Of a stretch of 5,066 bases of DNA, positions 1 through 5,012 are shown piece by piece (the first letter of the stretch is position 1; each line of letters begins with the position of its first letter). The translations under genes were made by a program, and so were the position numbers. Source of the stretch: Avisuccinivibrio_A sp964651505 (GTDB taxonomy: Bacteria > Pseudomonadota > Gammaproteobacteria > Enterobacterales > Succinivibrionaceae); the NCBI GenBank assembly GCA_964651505.1, contig CAZYXT010000138.1, forward strand, positions 1 to 5,066. Direction: 5' to 3'. The notes beneath the pieces were generated by a model. It searched no databases, was not told the DNA's origin, and saw nothing but the letters and a program-made list of their open reading frames with translations.

Positions 1-194
1 GAAAAGTCGTTCATCTTGACCCTTGACGGCACAAGGCACAGAGGGCAATACAATCCCTTTAAGAAGGGGAAGAGGCAAGCAAATGACAACGAGAGCCGCA
101 GGTCTGCATGATCTCCTGGGCAGTTCCCGTAAGACAATCAGACGCTGATGAAGAGGTGTCTATCATGTTTCACATCATTTCTTACAAGACCCAA
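1..194. mobile_element. Right-hand piece of an IS-like element leaving the window on the left
   Basis: The last 54 bases of this stretch (141-194) recur inverted at the other edge of the window, and similarity stops sharply just inside both copies. That is the pattern of two IS termini whose tips face the central genes. The tip reads GGGTCTTGT(A/C)AGAAATG from the outside inward and is followed by GTGAAACAT and GACACC, a layout reminiscent of IS256-, IS481- or ISNCY-type ends; I cannot decide the family. Frame 1 on the plus strand is open from base 1 to a TGA at 109-111. It encodes 36 mostly basic residues ending KGKRQANDNESRRSA, which could be a transposase C-terminus, but nothing diagnostic (no DDE motif) is inside the window. 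Alternatively the element lies inward and carries the genes, which is less likely because the sharp edge of similarity is on the inner side. Confidence 0.5.
141..194 (+). repeat. 54-bp inverted repeat, left copy (IS terminus)
   Basis: This segment matches the reverse complement of 5013-5066 at 50 of 54 positions. The differences are at 161, 162, 163 and 183. The match begins exactly where the window ends on the other side, so the true repeat may be longer. Four mismatches suit either the left and right ends of one IS type or two diverged copies of the same end. Confidence 0.9.
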
Positions 195-222
195 AAATTG
201 CGGCCTTGGACTTTGAGCCCCA

Positions 223-252
223 TTTCTTTTTGCGTCAGGTTTCTTTTTGCGT
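223..252. repeat. Short 13-bp direct repeat just outside the IS-like end
   Basis: TTTCTTTTTGCGT occurs at 223-235 and again at 240-252, separated by CAGG (17-base period). It lies between the IS-like end and the 3' end of kdsA. It may be a slippage duplication. No coding role is evident. Confidence 0.7.
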
Positions 253-348
253 AAGAAAAGCTGCTTGAACCATCTTACGGGGCTTAAGCAAGCTTGGGAG
301 GACGGCCCGGCCCGGTTTTATCTTGGGCCCCGGCGGCATTTGCAAAGA

Positions 349-1203
349 TCAGCTTATCTCAAGTTCACCCTGGCTTTTGATGAGGTCGTCAAGCTCTTTT
401 ATCTGCTGCAAGAAAGGTTTGAGCAATCTTAAAGGCAGAGCCGAAGGGCCGTCGCATTTGGCCTCATCAGGATTGGGATGGGTTTCAATAAAGAGCCCTG
501 CAATCTTTAAGGACACTCCTGCCTTGGACAGGTCGAGCACCTGCGAGCGTCTGCCGCCTGAGGCTTGGGCATTTTGCTTTCGGCATTGCAAAGAGTGGGT
601 GGCATCAAAGATGATGGGGGCATTGTTCGTAACCTTCTTCATCACCCCAAAGCCGAGCATATCCACCACCAAATTGTCGTAACCAAATTGCGCGCCTCTT
701 TCGCAACACAAAATTTGATCGTTGCCTGCTTCATGAAATTTCACCATAACGTTTTTCATTTGGGCAGGGGCCATGAATTGGGGCTTTTTGACATTGACGG
801 GCTTGCCCGTTTTAGCAAGGGCGGTGACCAAGTCGGTTTGCCTGGCCAAAAAGGCAGGCAGCTGCAAGATATCGACGTGAGGTGCGACCAAATCGCACTG
901 ATAAGGCTCGTGCACATCGGTGATGATGGGCACGTCATCAAAGTTCTCTTTGAGCTTATCAAAGATCTGCATGCCCTTTTCCAATCCGACCCCGCGGTAG
1001 GAGAACAAGGATGAGCGATTGGCTTTGTCAAAGCTTGCCTTAAAGACGTACGGCATCTTAAGCTCGTCTGTGACCTTTAAAAAGTGCTCGCATACTCTGG
1101 CAGCCAGATCATAATCTTCCAAAACATTTAAGCCGCCGATAACGGCCAAGGGCAAATCATTGCTTAACTTGACCTTGCCTGCGCTGACAACTTGTGCCTT
1201 CAT
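349..1203 (-). CDS. kdsA: 2-dehydro-3-deoxyphosphooctonate aldolase (Kdo-8-phosphate synthase)
   Basis: KdsA is the cytosolic enzyme that condenses phosphoenolpyruvate with D-arabinose 5-phosphate to give Kdo 8-phosphate, the precursor of the Kdo that anchors core sugars to lipid A. The frame runs further upstream to 1278, but I place the start at ATG 1203 because the protein then begins MKAQVVSAGK like other KdsA proteins, has 284 residues like the E. coli enzyme, and has GGGGAG (1212-1217) eight bases upstream. Family landmarks are all present: GGLNVLE (23-29), KASFDKANRSS (55-65), ITDVHEP (94-100), QLPAFLARQTDL (114-125), NVKKPQF (137-143), FGYDNLVVDMLGF (173-185), FDATHSLQC (199-207), ASGGRR (214-219) and CDGPSALPL (250-258). 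Asn26, where metal-dependent enzymes have Cys, marks the metal-independent class. The gene looks intact and ends in TGA. It is divergent from the hydrolase gene, and no partner follows it before the IS-like end. Confidence 0.97.
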   Translation of the reverse strand: MKAQVVSAGKVKLSNDLPLAVIGGLNVLEDYDLAARVCEHFLKVTDELKMPYVFKASFDKANRSSLFSYRGVGLEKGMQIFDKLKENFDDVPIITDVHEPYQCDLVAPHVDILQLPAFLARQTDLVTALAKTGKPVNVKKPQFMAPAQMKNVMVKFHEAGNDQILCCERGAQFGYDNLVVDMLGFGVMKKVTNNAPIIFDATHSLQCRKQNAQASGGRRSQVLDLSKAGVSLKIAGLFIETHPNPDEAKCDGPSALPLRLLKPFLQQIKELDDLIKSQGELEIS

Positions 1204-1232
1204 GCTAAAAACTCCCCGCAGTGTGTCTGAAT

Positions 1233-1261
1233 AAAAAAGGCAGGCCCAAAGATAGGGCCGC
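1233..1261 (-). promoter_or_regulatory. Terminator-like hairpin in the kdsA leader
   Basis: Read on the minus strand, GC-GGCCC (1261-1255) pairs with GGGCC-T-GC (1247-1240), giving seven pairs with one bulged T and the seven-base loop TATCTTT. CTTTTTT follows directly (1239-1233). This is the form of an intrinsic terminator or attenuator, ending about 29 bases before the kdsA start codon. The plus strand also has TTTT after the stem (1262-1265). No minus-strand gene lies upstream for it to terminate, so a leader role for kdsA is possible. If the TACAAT at 1267-1272 is the real -10, the stem would sit at the very 5' end of the mRNA and act on stability rather than termination. Confidence 0.4.
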
Positions 1262-1266
1262 TTTTG

Positions 1267-1272
1267 ATTGTA
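1267..1272 (-). promoter_or_regulatory. Possible kdsA -10 element
   Basis: TACAAT on the minus strand matches five of six bases of the sigma-70 -10 consensus, 63 bases upstream of the kdsA start. There is no convincing -35 at 16-18 bases upstream, so this is only a candidate. Confidence 0.25.
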
Positions 1273-1576
1273 GAGCATTTAACCGTGCCCCGCCACAGTT
1301 CAAAATCAAGCTCAAAAGGATTGAACTTATAAAGCCAGGGGGCACTCTTGGCAATGGGCGCTTTTAAAAAGAAGGCTCCGGCCCAAGCTTTTAAAGCCGC
1401 CGCCGCAGACCTCCATTGCCGAGGATGCCGCTAAAGGATGTGACGGGAGATTTGGAGTATCATGGCACCGTGCCTCAAGCCTGACCTTACAGTCTTCACA
1501 AAGCAAAGAAGGCATCGCAGACAACAAAGAGATCCGTCATCTTTATTGCCGCCTGATTTTAAGAGCACTGACTGAC

Positions 1577-2302
1577 ATGAGCCAAGTTCCAATCTTAAAT
1601 TTCAAGCACCGCGACCGCATCGTGACGGCCCGGGTTTTAAAAGCCTCAAAGCAGGCTCCGACGGCCTTGGTGCTGTGCCATGAGGCAAGAACCCAAGAGT
1701 TTTTGGCAAAAGAGCATGCAAAAGGCCCGCTTGGCGCCGTCAACCTCGTCTTGCTGTCAGGTTTTGATTGGAACGACGACCTGAGCCCCTGCCCGCAAGA
1801 GCCTCTTTTCAAAGGCGAGGCAGGCTTTGGCGGCGGAGGGGCGCAATTTTTAAAGCGCATAGAAAATGAGATCATGCCTGAAACTTTAGGCGTCTTAAGC
1901 TTGGAAAATCGTGCCCCCTTGATTATTGCAGGCTATTCTCTTGCAGGCTTGTTTGCCCTTTATGCCCTGCACCAAAGCGCCCTTTTTGACTGTGCCTGCG
2001 CCGTGTCGGCTTCTTTTTGGTACGGCCGGTTCGTCGATTTTGCCAAGAGCACGGGCTTTGTCAAAAAGCCTCGTTGCATCATCCTAAGCATCGGGGGCAA
2101 GGAGAAGAAAACGCGCCATCCGCTTTTAAAAACGGGACAGGATAGGATGGAGGAGCTTGCCTCCTTTTACGGGCAGCTTGGCATCGAGACTTTGACAAGG
2201 GTCGATGAGGGCAATCACTTTTTTGAATCCGATCAAAGGCTTTTGCGCAGCCTAAAGCAGTGCCTTGCATCATTGCAGGGGCAAAAGACACAAACAGACT
2301 GA
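1577..2302 (+). CDS. Esterase-fold alpha/beta hydrolase, substrate unknown
   Basis: This is a 241-residue cytosolic-type hydrolase without a signal peptide. It resembles the putative-esterase branch of alpha/beta hydrolases (Fes/IroE/esterase D-like), often annotated only as 'alpha/beta hydrolase-fold protein'. The nucleophile elbow is GYSLAG (119-124, Ser121), followed by LFALYAL. The catalytic His is probably His214 in EGNHFF. The acid may be Glu176 in SIGGKEKKTR (171-180), a segment that I recall as SLGDKEEKTR in relatives, so an Asp appears replaced by Gly174. The motif SGFDWNDDLSPCP (61-73) and the Gly-rich FGGGG (84-88) are also family hallmarks. ATG 1577 gives a full-length protein, although the ribosome site is weak (AAGAG about 12 bases upstream). 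The gene is divergent from kdsA and convergent with the exporter gene, so it is probably transcribed alone. The real ester substrate (siderophore, acyl-sugar or other) cannot be read from the sequence. Confidence 0.88.
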   Translation: MSQVPILNFKHRDRIVTARVLKASKQAPTALVLCHEARTQEFLAKEHAKGPLGAVNLVLLSGFDWNDDLSPCPQEPLFKGEAGFGGGGAQFLKRIENEIMPETLGVLSLENRAPLIIAGYSLAGLFALYALHQSALFDCACAVSASFWYGRFVDFAKSTGFVKKPRCIILSIGGKEKKTRHPLLKTGQDRMEELASFYGQLGIETLTRVDEGNHFFESDQRLLRSLKQCLASLQGQKTQTD

Positions 2303-2324
2303 AGCCGTGCCAAGGCCAGGCTTC
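2301..2324. terminator. Possible shared hairpin between convergent genes
   Basis: GAAGCC (2301-2306) pairs perfectly with GGCTTC (2319-2324) around a 12-base loop, in the 44-base gap between the hydrolase stop and the exporter stop. There is no clear T-run on either strand, so termination strength is doubtful, but no better candidate exists for either gene. Confidence 0.3.
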
Positions 2325-2346
2325 CTCAAAAGAGTTCTTAACCGCC

Positions 2347-4275
2347 TCAAGCCTGCTTTACGGCATCGGGGGCTTTAAGATCGATGCCTTCGCCCTGCTC
2401 TTTCTTGGAAGCCGCGGCCTCTTCCAACAAAGCCCCGTCATCTTTGAGATCCTCTTGGGCCTTAAATTGGGACAGATACAAGGCTGCGTAAGCCCCCTGC
2501 TGCTTTAACAGCTCTTCGTGGGTGCCGCGCTCGACAATCAGGCCGTCATTGACCACCAAGATGAGATCGGAGTCGCGAATGGTAGACAGCCGGTGGGCAA
2601 TCACGATGGTGGTGCGCCCCTTCATCAAAGAGTCCAAAGCCTTTTGCACCACTTTTTCTGATTTGTTGTCCAAAGCCGAAGTGGCCTCATCGAGGATCAC
2701 CAGAGGGGCATTTTTGATGATGGCCCTGGCAATGGCCATGCGCTGCTTTTGACCGCCCGACAAGGTGACGCCGCGCTCGCCGAGCATGGTGTCAAGACCG
2801 TCAGGCAGCGAGGAGATAAATTCGTCCAAATATGCGCTCTTGATTGCCGTTTGAATTTCCTCTTCGGTCGCATCCGGCTTGGCGCAGATGATATTGTTCC
2901 TGATGGTATCTTGGAACAAGAACGAGTCTTGAAAGACCATGGCAATTTGCGATCGCAAAGACTCCAAGGTGACGCCGGTGATGTCGATGCCGTCAATCAA
3001 GATCTGCCCGCGGTCTGCCTCATAGAGCCTTGGGATCAAGGAGCACACCGTGGTCTTGCCGCCGCCTGAGTTGCCCACCAGCGCAATCTTCTTGCCCGCA
3101 GGCACCTTAAAGGAAACGCCCTTTAAGATCTCTCTGTCGTCGGTGTAAGAAAAGTGCACGTCCTTAAACTCGATGCTCTTCTTGATGCCGGTCAAGATCT
3201 TATCGCCCTCGTTTAAGCCGTCCTCAAAGGTGCGCGACTCCAAAAGCTCGTAGATGCGGTCAAGAGCCAAGAGGGCCTGCTGCACCTTTATGTAATTGTT
3301 GCCGATGCTCTTTAAAGGGGTGTAGAGCATGATGAAGGCTGCAAGAAAGCTTACGAAGGCGCCCGAGGTGATGACCCCGGTCAAGATAAGATGCACGCCG
3401 TAATAAAGCACGCCTGCCACGCCGATGGCCGAGACCAGGTGCATGACAGGAGAGAGCCATTCGGTGTCGCGGGTCAGTTTGAAGCCTATCCTGAACAGAT
3501 AGTCGGCCTTGTCGCTGAAAACCTGCCTCATCCTTTCTTTTAAATTAAAGACCTTGATGACGCGGTTGCCGACGGTGGTCTCGTTGTACAGGGTAATGAT
3601 CACCGTGCTGCCTGACACGCTGCGGGTGATGATCTGCTTGATCCTCTTTCTGACAATCTTCAAGGGCACCACCAAGATGACCAGGACGCCCAAGGCCAGC
3701 ACCGTCAATTGCCAGGAGTTGTACAAGAGCACGCACACCAATGAGACCGAGGAGAAAAACTTGGTCAAAAACAATCTGATGTTGGAGATGAGGCCTGAGG
3801 AGGCCGACTCGGCATCGTTGAAAAACCTGAATATAACCGATCCTGAGTTATTGACATCATAAAAGCGCGAGTCAAAGGACAGAAGCTTGTCGTACAAAGC
3901 CGTGCGGATGGAAAAATTAAGTTTGCCTCCCACATAGCCGTTGACCAGGGCGGCAAGATAGATGAGCAGTCCCTGCACCACGGTAAAGGCAATGATGAAA
4001 ACAGGCACATATTGAGCAAAGGATTGCTCCTGCGCAATCATCACATCATCCATGAAAGGCTTTAAAAAGTAAGCCACCACGGCATCGAGGGCGCCGACGG
4101 GAATGGACAGAAAAATGCCCAAAGACGCCAGGGGCAAATAGGGGCGCAAAAATGGCCAAAACTGCCTGTAGCCTCGCAAAAAACTGGTGGCTTTTTGATC
4201 TTGGGTGTTGCTAAGGACTATAGGATGTTTTAAATAATCAGGCTTGGCCTTGCCATCGTAGGTCTGCTGCTGCAA
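2347..4275 (-). CDS. msbA: MsbA-like lipid A/lipid exporter, ABC half-transporter (permease fused to ATPase)
   Basis: This is a 642-residue inner-membrane exporter of the type that dimerises to flip lipid A-core or related lipids to the periplasmic face. The membrane domain has about six helices (near 47-71, 88-112, 166-185, 187-207, 277-300 and 303-322). The ATPase domain follows in order: A-loop Tyr377, Walker A GNSGGGKTT (401-409), Q-loop Gln449, signature LSGGQ (505-509), Walker B LVILDE (525-530), SALD (533-536) and the switch His561. All catalytic residues are intact. No ATG exists near the front: an in-frame TAA lies just upstream, and TTG 4275 has GGGAG (4282-4286) six bases before it, so TTG is the best start. 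TTG at 4179 (Leu33) would give a length closer to E. coli MsbA. The charged Ala/Glu/Lys-rich tail (about 604-642) is longer than in E. coli MsbA. The lipid substrate is inferred from the family and from kdsA nearby; a multidrug exporter is the alternative. Confidence 0.88.
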   Translation of the reverse strand: MQQQTYDGKAKPDYLKHPIVLSNTQDQKATSFLRGYRQFWPFLRPYLPLASLGIFLSIPVGALDAVVAYFLKPFMDDVMIAQEQSFAQYVPVFIIAFTVVQGLLIYLAALVNGYVGGKLNFSIRTALYDKLLSFDSRFYDVNNSGSVIFRFFNDAESASSGLISNIRLFLTKFFSSVSLVCVLLYNSWQLTVLALGVLVILVVPLKIVRKRIKQIITRSVSGSTVIITLYNETTVGNRVIKVFNLKERMRQVFSDKADYLFRIGFKLTRDTEWLSPVMHLVSAIGVAGVLYYGVHLILTGVITSGAFVSFLAAFIMLYTPLKSIGNNYIKVQQALLALDRIYELLESRTFEDGLNEGDKILTGIKKSIEFKDVHFSYTDDREILKGVSFKVPAGKKIALVGNSGGGKTTVCSLIPRLYEADRGQILIDGIDITGVTLESLRSQIAMVFQDSFLFQDTIRNNIICAKPDATEEEIQTAIKSAYLDEFISSLPDGLDTMLGERGVTLSGGQKQRMAIARAIIKNAPLVILDEATSALDNKSEKVVQKALDSLMKGRTTIVIAHRLSTIRDSDLILVVNDGLIVERGTHEELLKQQGAYAALYLSQFKAQEDLKDDGALLEEAAASKKEQGEGIDLKAPDAVKQA

Positions 4276-4281
4276 AGTGCG

Positions 4282-4286
4282 CTCCC
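4282..4286 (-). promoter_or_regulatory. Ribosome binding site supporting a TTG start for the exporter
   Basis: GGGAG lies six bases before TTG 4275. It is the only Shine-Dalgarno-like run after the in-frame TAA upstream, so it favours TTG 4275 over the internal TTG at 4179. Confidence 0.5.
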
Positions 4287-4321
4287 GCTTTTAAAATTAA
4301 CGTGAAGCTCATGATAGCACG

Positions 4322-4342
4322 TTTGCAGGGGCGCCCTGCAAA
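4322..4342. repeat. Perfect 9-bp inverted repeat upstream of the exporter gene
   Basis: TTTGCAGGG (4322-4330) and CCCTGCAAA (4334-4342) are exact reverse complements around GCG, about 47 bases before the exporter start. There is no T-run after the stem on either strand, so it is not a standard terminator. It could be an operator or a stem in the 5' leader. Confidence 0.7.
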
Positions 4343-4399
4343 AATCGTCCCCGCAATCCCTGCCCTCATTGCCCTTTGCGCCCCATCATGACGCGGCCA

Positions 4400-4759
4400 T
4401 CAGGCGTCGCAATATCTGAAGCTCAAGTCGATGACAAATCCCAACCCCTCTCCTGCATAAGCCTTGGGGTCACTTTCATTAAAACTTGGGCTGACGCTTT
4501 CAATGCAGCCCTCTTTTAAGCTTTGCCCCTCACCCTCTGCGCAGCGACAAAGGCCGCCATTAAAAGCATGGGGGCAAGAGCGATCATCTGTCCAAAAATT
4601 ACAGATCCTCATTTTATGAGAGGATGGCCAAGACTTTTGGCACAGGTCATTTTCTCTTTGGCGCAGGGCAAAGCGTGCGCAATAAAAACAAGGATGGCAA
4701 TCATAGATGCGATCATCAAAACAAAAAGGAATGGACATGGCGTTTGAAAAAGCATGCAT
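4400..4759 (-). CDS. Doubtful Cys-rich hypothetical reading frame
   Basis: This frame has 119 codons, starts at ATG 4759 and has GAGG eight bases upstream, a plausible ribosome site. The product is unusually rich in cysteine (about a dozen), including DCHPCFYC and GGLCRC, which could suggest metal binding. I recognise no family. Third positions are less GC-rich than in the neighbouring hydrolase gene, and a second frame over the same bases encodes hydrophobic helices instead. It may therefore be chance, or the remnant of a decayed gene. It would read in the same direction as the exporter gene, ending 124 bases before it. Confidence 0.2.
   Translation of the reverse strand: MHAFSNAMSIPFCFDDRIYDCHPCFYCARFALRQRENDLCQKSWPSSHKMRICNFWTDDRSCPHAFNGGLCRCAEGEGQSLKEGCIESVSPSFNESDPKAYAGEGLGFVIDLSFRYCDA
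4516..4755 (-). pseudogene. Possible two-helix small membrane protein broken by one TGA
   Basis: ATG 4755 opens 48 codons, MLFQTPCPFLFVLMIASM onward, with a strong hydrophobic segment at about residues 8-30, ending at TGA 4611-4609. The same frame continues for 30 more codons to TAA at 4518-4516 and holds a second hydrophobic segment, MIALAPMLLMAAFVAA, with a basic end (QRVRGKA). Reading the TGA as a former TGG would give a 79-residue protein with two membrane helices and Trp at the interface. TGA is a normal stop in all three main genes here, so I infer an inactivated gene or two separate tiny membrane peptides rather than recoding. T-rich DNA often gives hydrophobic frames by chance, and the ribosome site GAGG is 12 bases away, so confidence is low. 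Confidence 0.25.
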
Positions 4760-4817
4760 CTCTAAAACCTCATATTTTTTGCCCGGGAGCGCAGTTTAAC
4801 CATTGACGCTTCTCTTT

Positions 4818-4888
4818 GTTTGACAGCCCCGGGGCACGGGAGCTATTGTGCCCGCTTTAAAAGCTCTTGAGCCGTCAAACCGGGCACA
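4818..4888. other. Structured segment with competing stem-loops
   Basis: GTTTGAC (4818-4824) pairs with GTCAAAC (4874-4880) to close a long arm. Inside it, GGGCAC (4832-4837) pairs with GTGCCC (4848-4853). The same GTGCCC can instead join TGTGCCCG (4847-4854) pairing with CGGGCACA (4881-4888), so the two states exclude each other. On the plus strand TTTTT follows at 4898-4902, nine bases after the last stem. On the minus strand the segment lies downstream of the CRP-type site. It may be a small RNA, a leader or an antiterminator-like switch, or chance in GC-rich DNA. Confidence 0.35.
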
Positions 4889-4940
4889 GGAGGCGCGTTT
4901 TTGCAAAATCTTAAGCAAGATCAATAAGTTACGCCCAAGC

Positions 4941-4964
4941 AAAATGTGATCTAGATCACATTTT
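4941..4964. promoter_or_regulatory. Perfect CRP (cAMP receptor protein) operator
   Basis: The core TGTGATCTAGATCACA (4945-4960) sits in a 24-bp perfect palindrome with AAAA on the left and TTTT on the right. Bases 4942-4963 equal the idealised 22-bp CRP consensus. Natural sites rarely match this well. The site centre is 4952.5. Leftward, TAAGAT (minus strand, 4913-4908) could be a -10. Rightward, TTTATT (5009-5014) lies at the IS edge. The regulated gene is uncertain. FNR (TTGAT-N4-ATCAA) is less fitting because the half-site here is TGTGA. Confidence 0.75.
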
Positions 4965-5012
4965 TTAGGGTTTGCCCGGCTGAGCGCCCGCCCAGCATGT
5001 GCGCAGGATTTA

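Larger units (their letters stand above)
1204..1576. other. Divergent intergenic region between kdsA and the hydrolase gene
   Basis: These 373 bases hold no gene I can support. On the minus strand are the kdsA ribosome site (GGGGAG, 1212-1217), a hairpin with a T-run (1233-1261) and a possible -10 TACAAT (1267-1272). On the plus strand, TATAAA (1329-1334) could be a -10 for the hydrolase transcript, without a clear -35. A 26-codon plus-strand reading frame (ATG 1354 to TAA 1432-1434) has a Lys/Ala-rich start, MGAFKKKAPAQAF, and AGGGGG (1337-1342) 11 bases upstream. It could be a leader peptide or chance. A 66-codon minus-strand frame (1327-1527) has no recognisable features and I treat it as noise. 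Confidence 0.6.
4276..5012. other. 737-base stretch without a confident gene
   Basis: No tRNA, rRNA or recognisable protein family is visible here. The stretch holds the leader of the exporter gene, a perfect short hairpin (4322-4342), competing small reading frames (4400-4759), a region able to form alternative stem-loops (4818-4888), a small stem ATCTT-AAGC-AAGAT (4908-4921) and a perfect CRP-type palindrome (4941-4964). It looks like regulatory DNA plus decayed coding remnants next to an IS insertion. Confidence 0.6.

Noticed and set aside
108..254. 49-codon plus-strand frame crossing the left IS-like end into flanking DNA
   Set aside because: It spans the IS boundary, so most of it would be fused by chance. 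The repeat copy at the right edge stops shortly after the boundary.
301..335. GC-rich stem after kdsA as a terminator
   Set aside because: GGCCC/GGGCC gives only five clean pairs and no T-run follows on the minus strand.
323..1031. Several long frames opposite or out of frame within kdsA (for example 565-1014 plus and 756-1031 minus)
   Set aside because: They lie wholly or almost wholly inside the convincing kdsA gene, have no family features and arise from the coding pattern of the real strand.
1204..1278. N-terminal extension of kdsA to a start at 1278
   Set aside because: The extra 25 residues are absent from KdsA proteins, whereas ATG 1203 has a strong ribosome site and gives the usual 284 residues. 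The extension would also translate the leader hairpin.
2697..4037. Additional frames inside the exporter gene on both strands
   Set aside because: All overlap the complete, motif-rich exporter frame and show no independent start signals or domains.
4523..4806. Plus-strand frames of 74 and 60 codons
   Set aside because: The first would need a TTG start and neither has a clear ribosome site. Both lie opposite the hydrophobic and Cys-rich frames and resemble no family.
4941..4966. The AT-flanked palindrome as an intrinsic terminator
   Set aside because: The stem has no GC-rich core or proper loop, and the sequence equals the CRP consensus, which explains it better.
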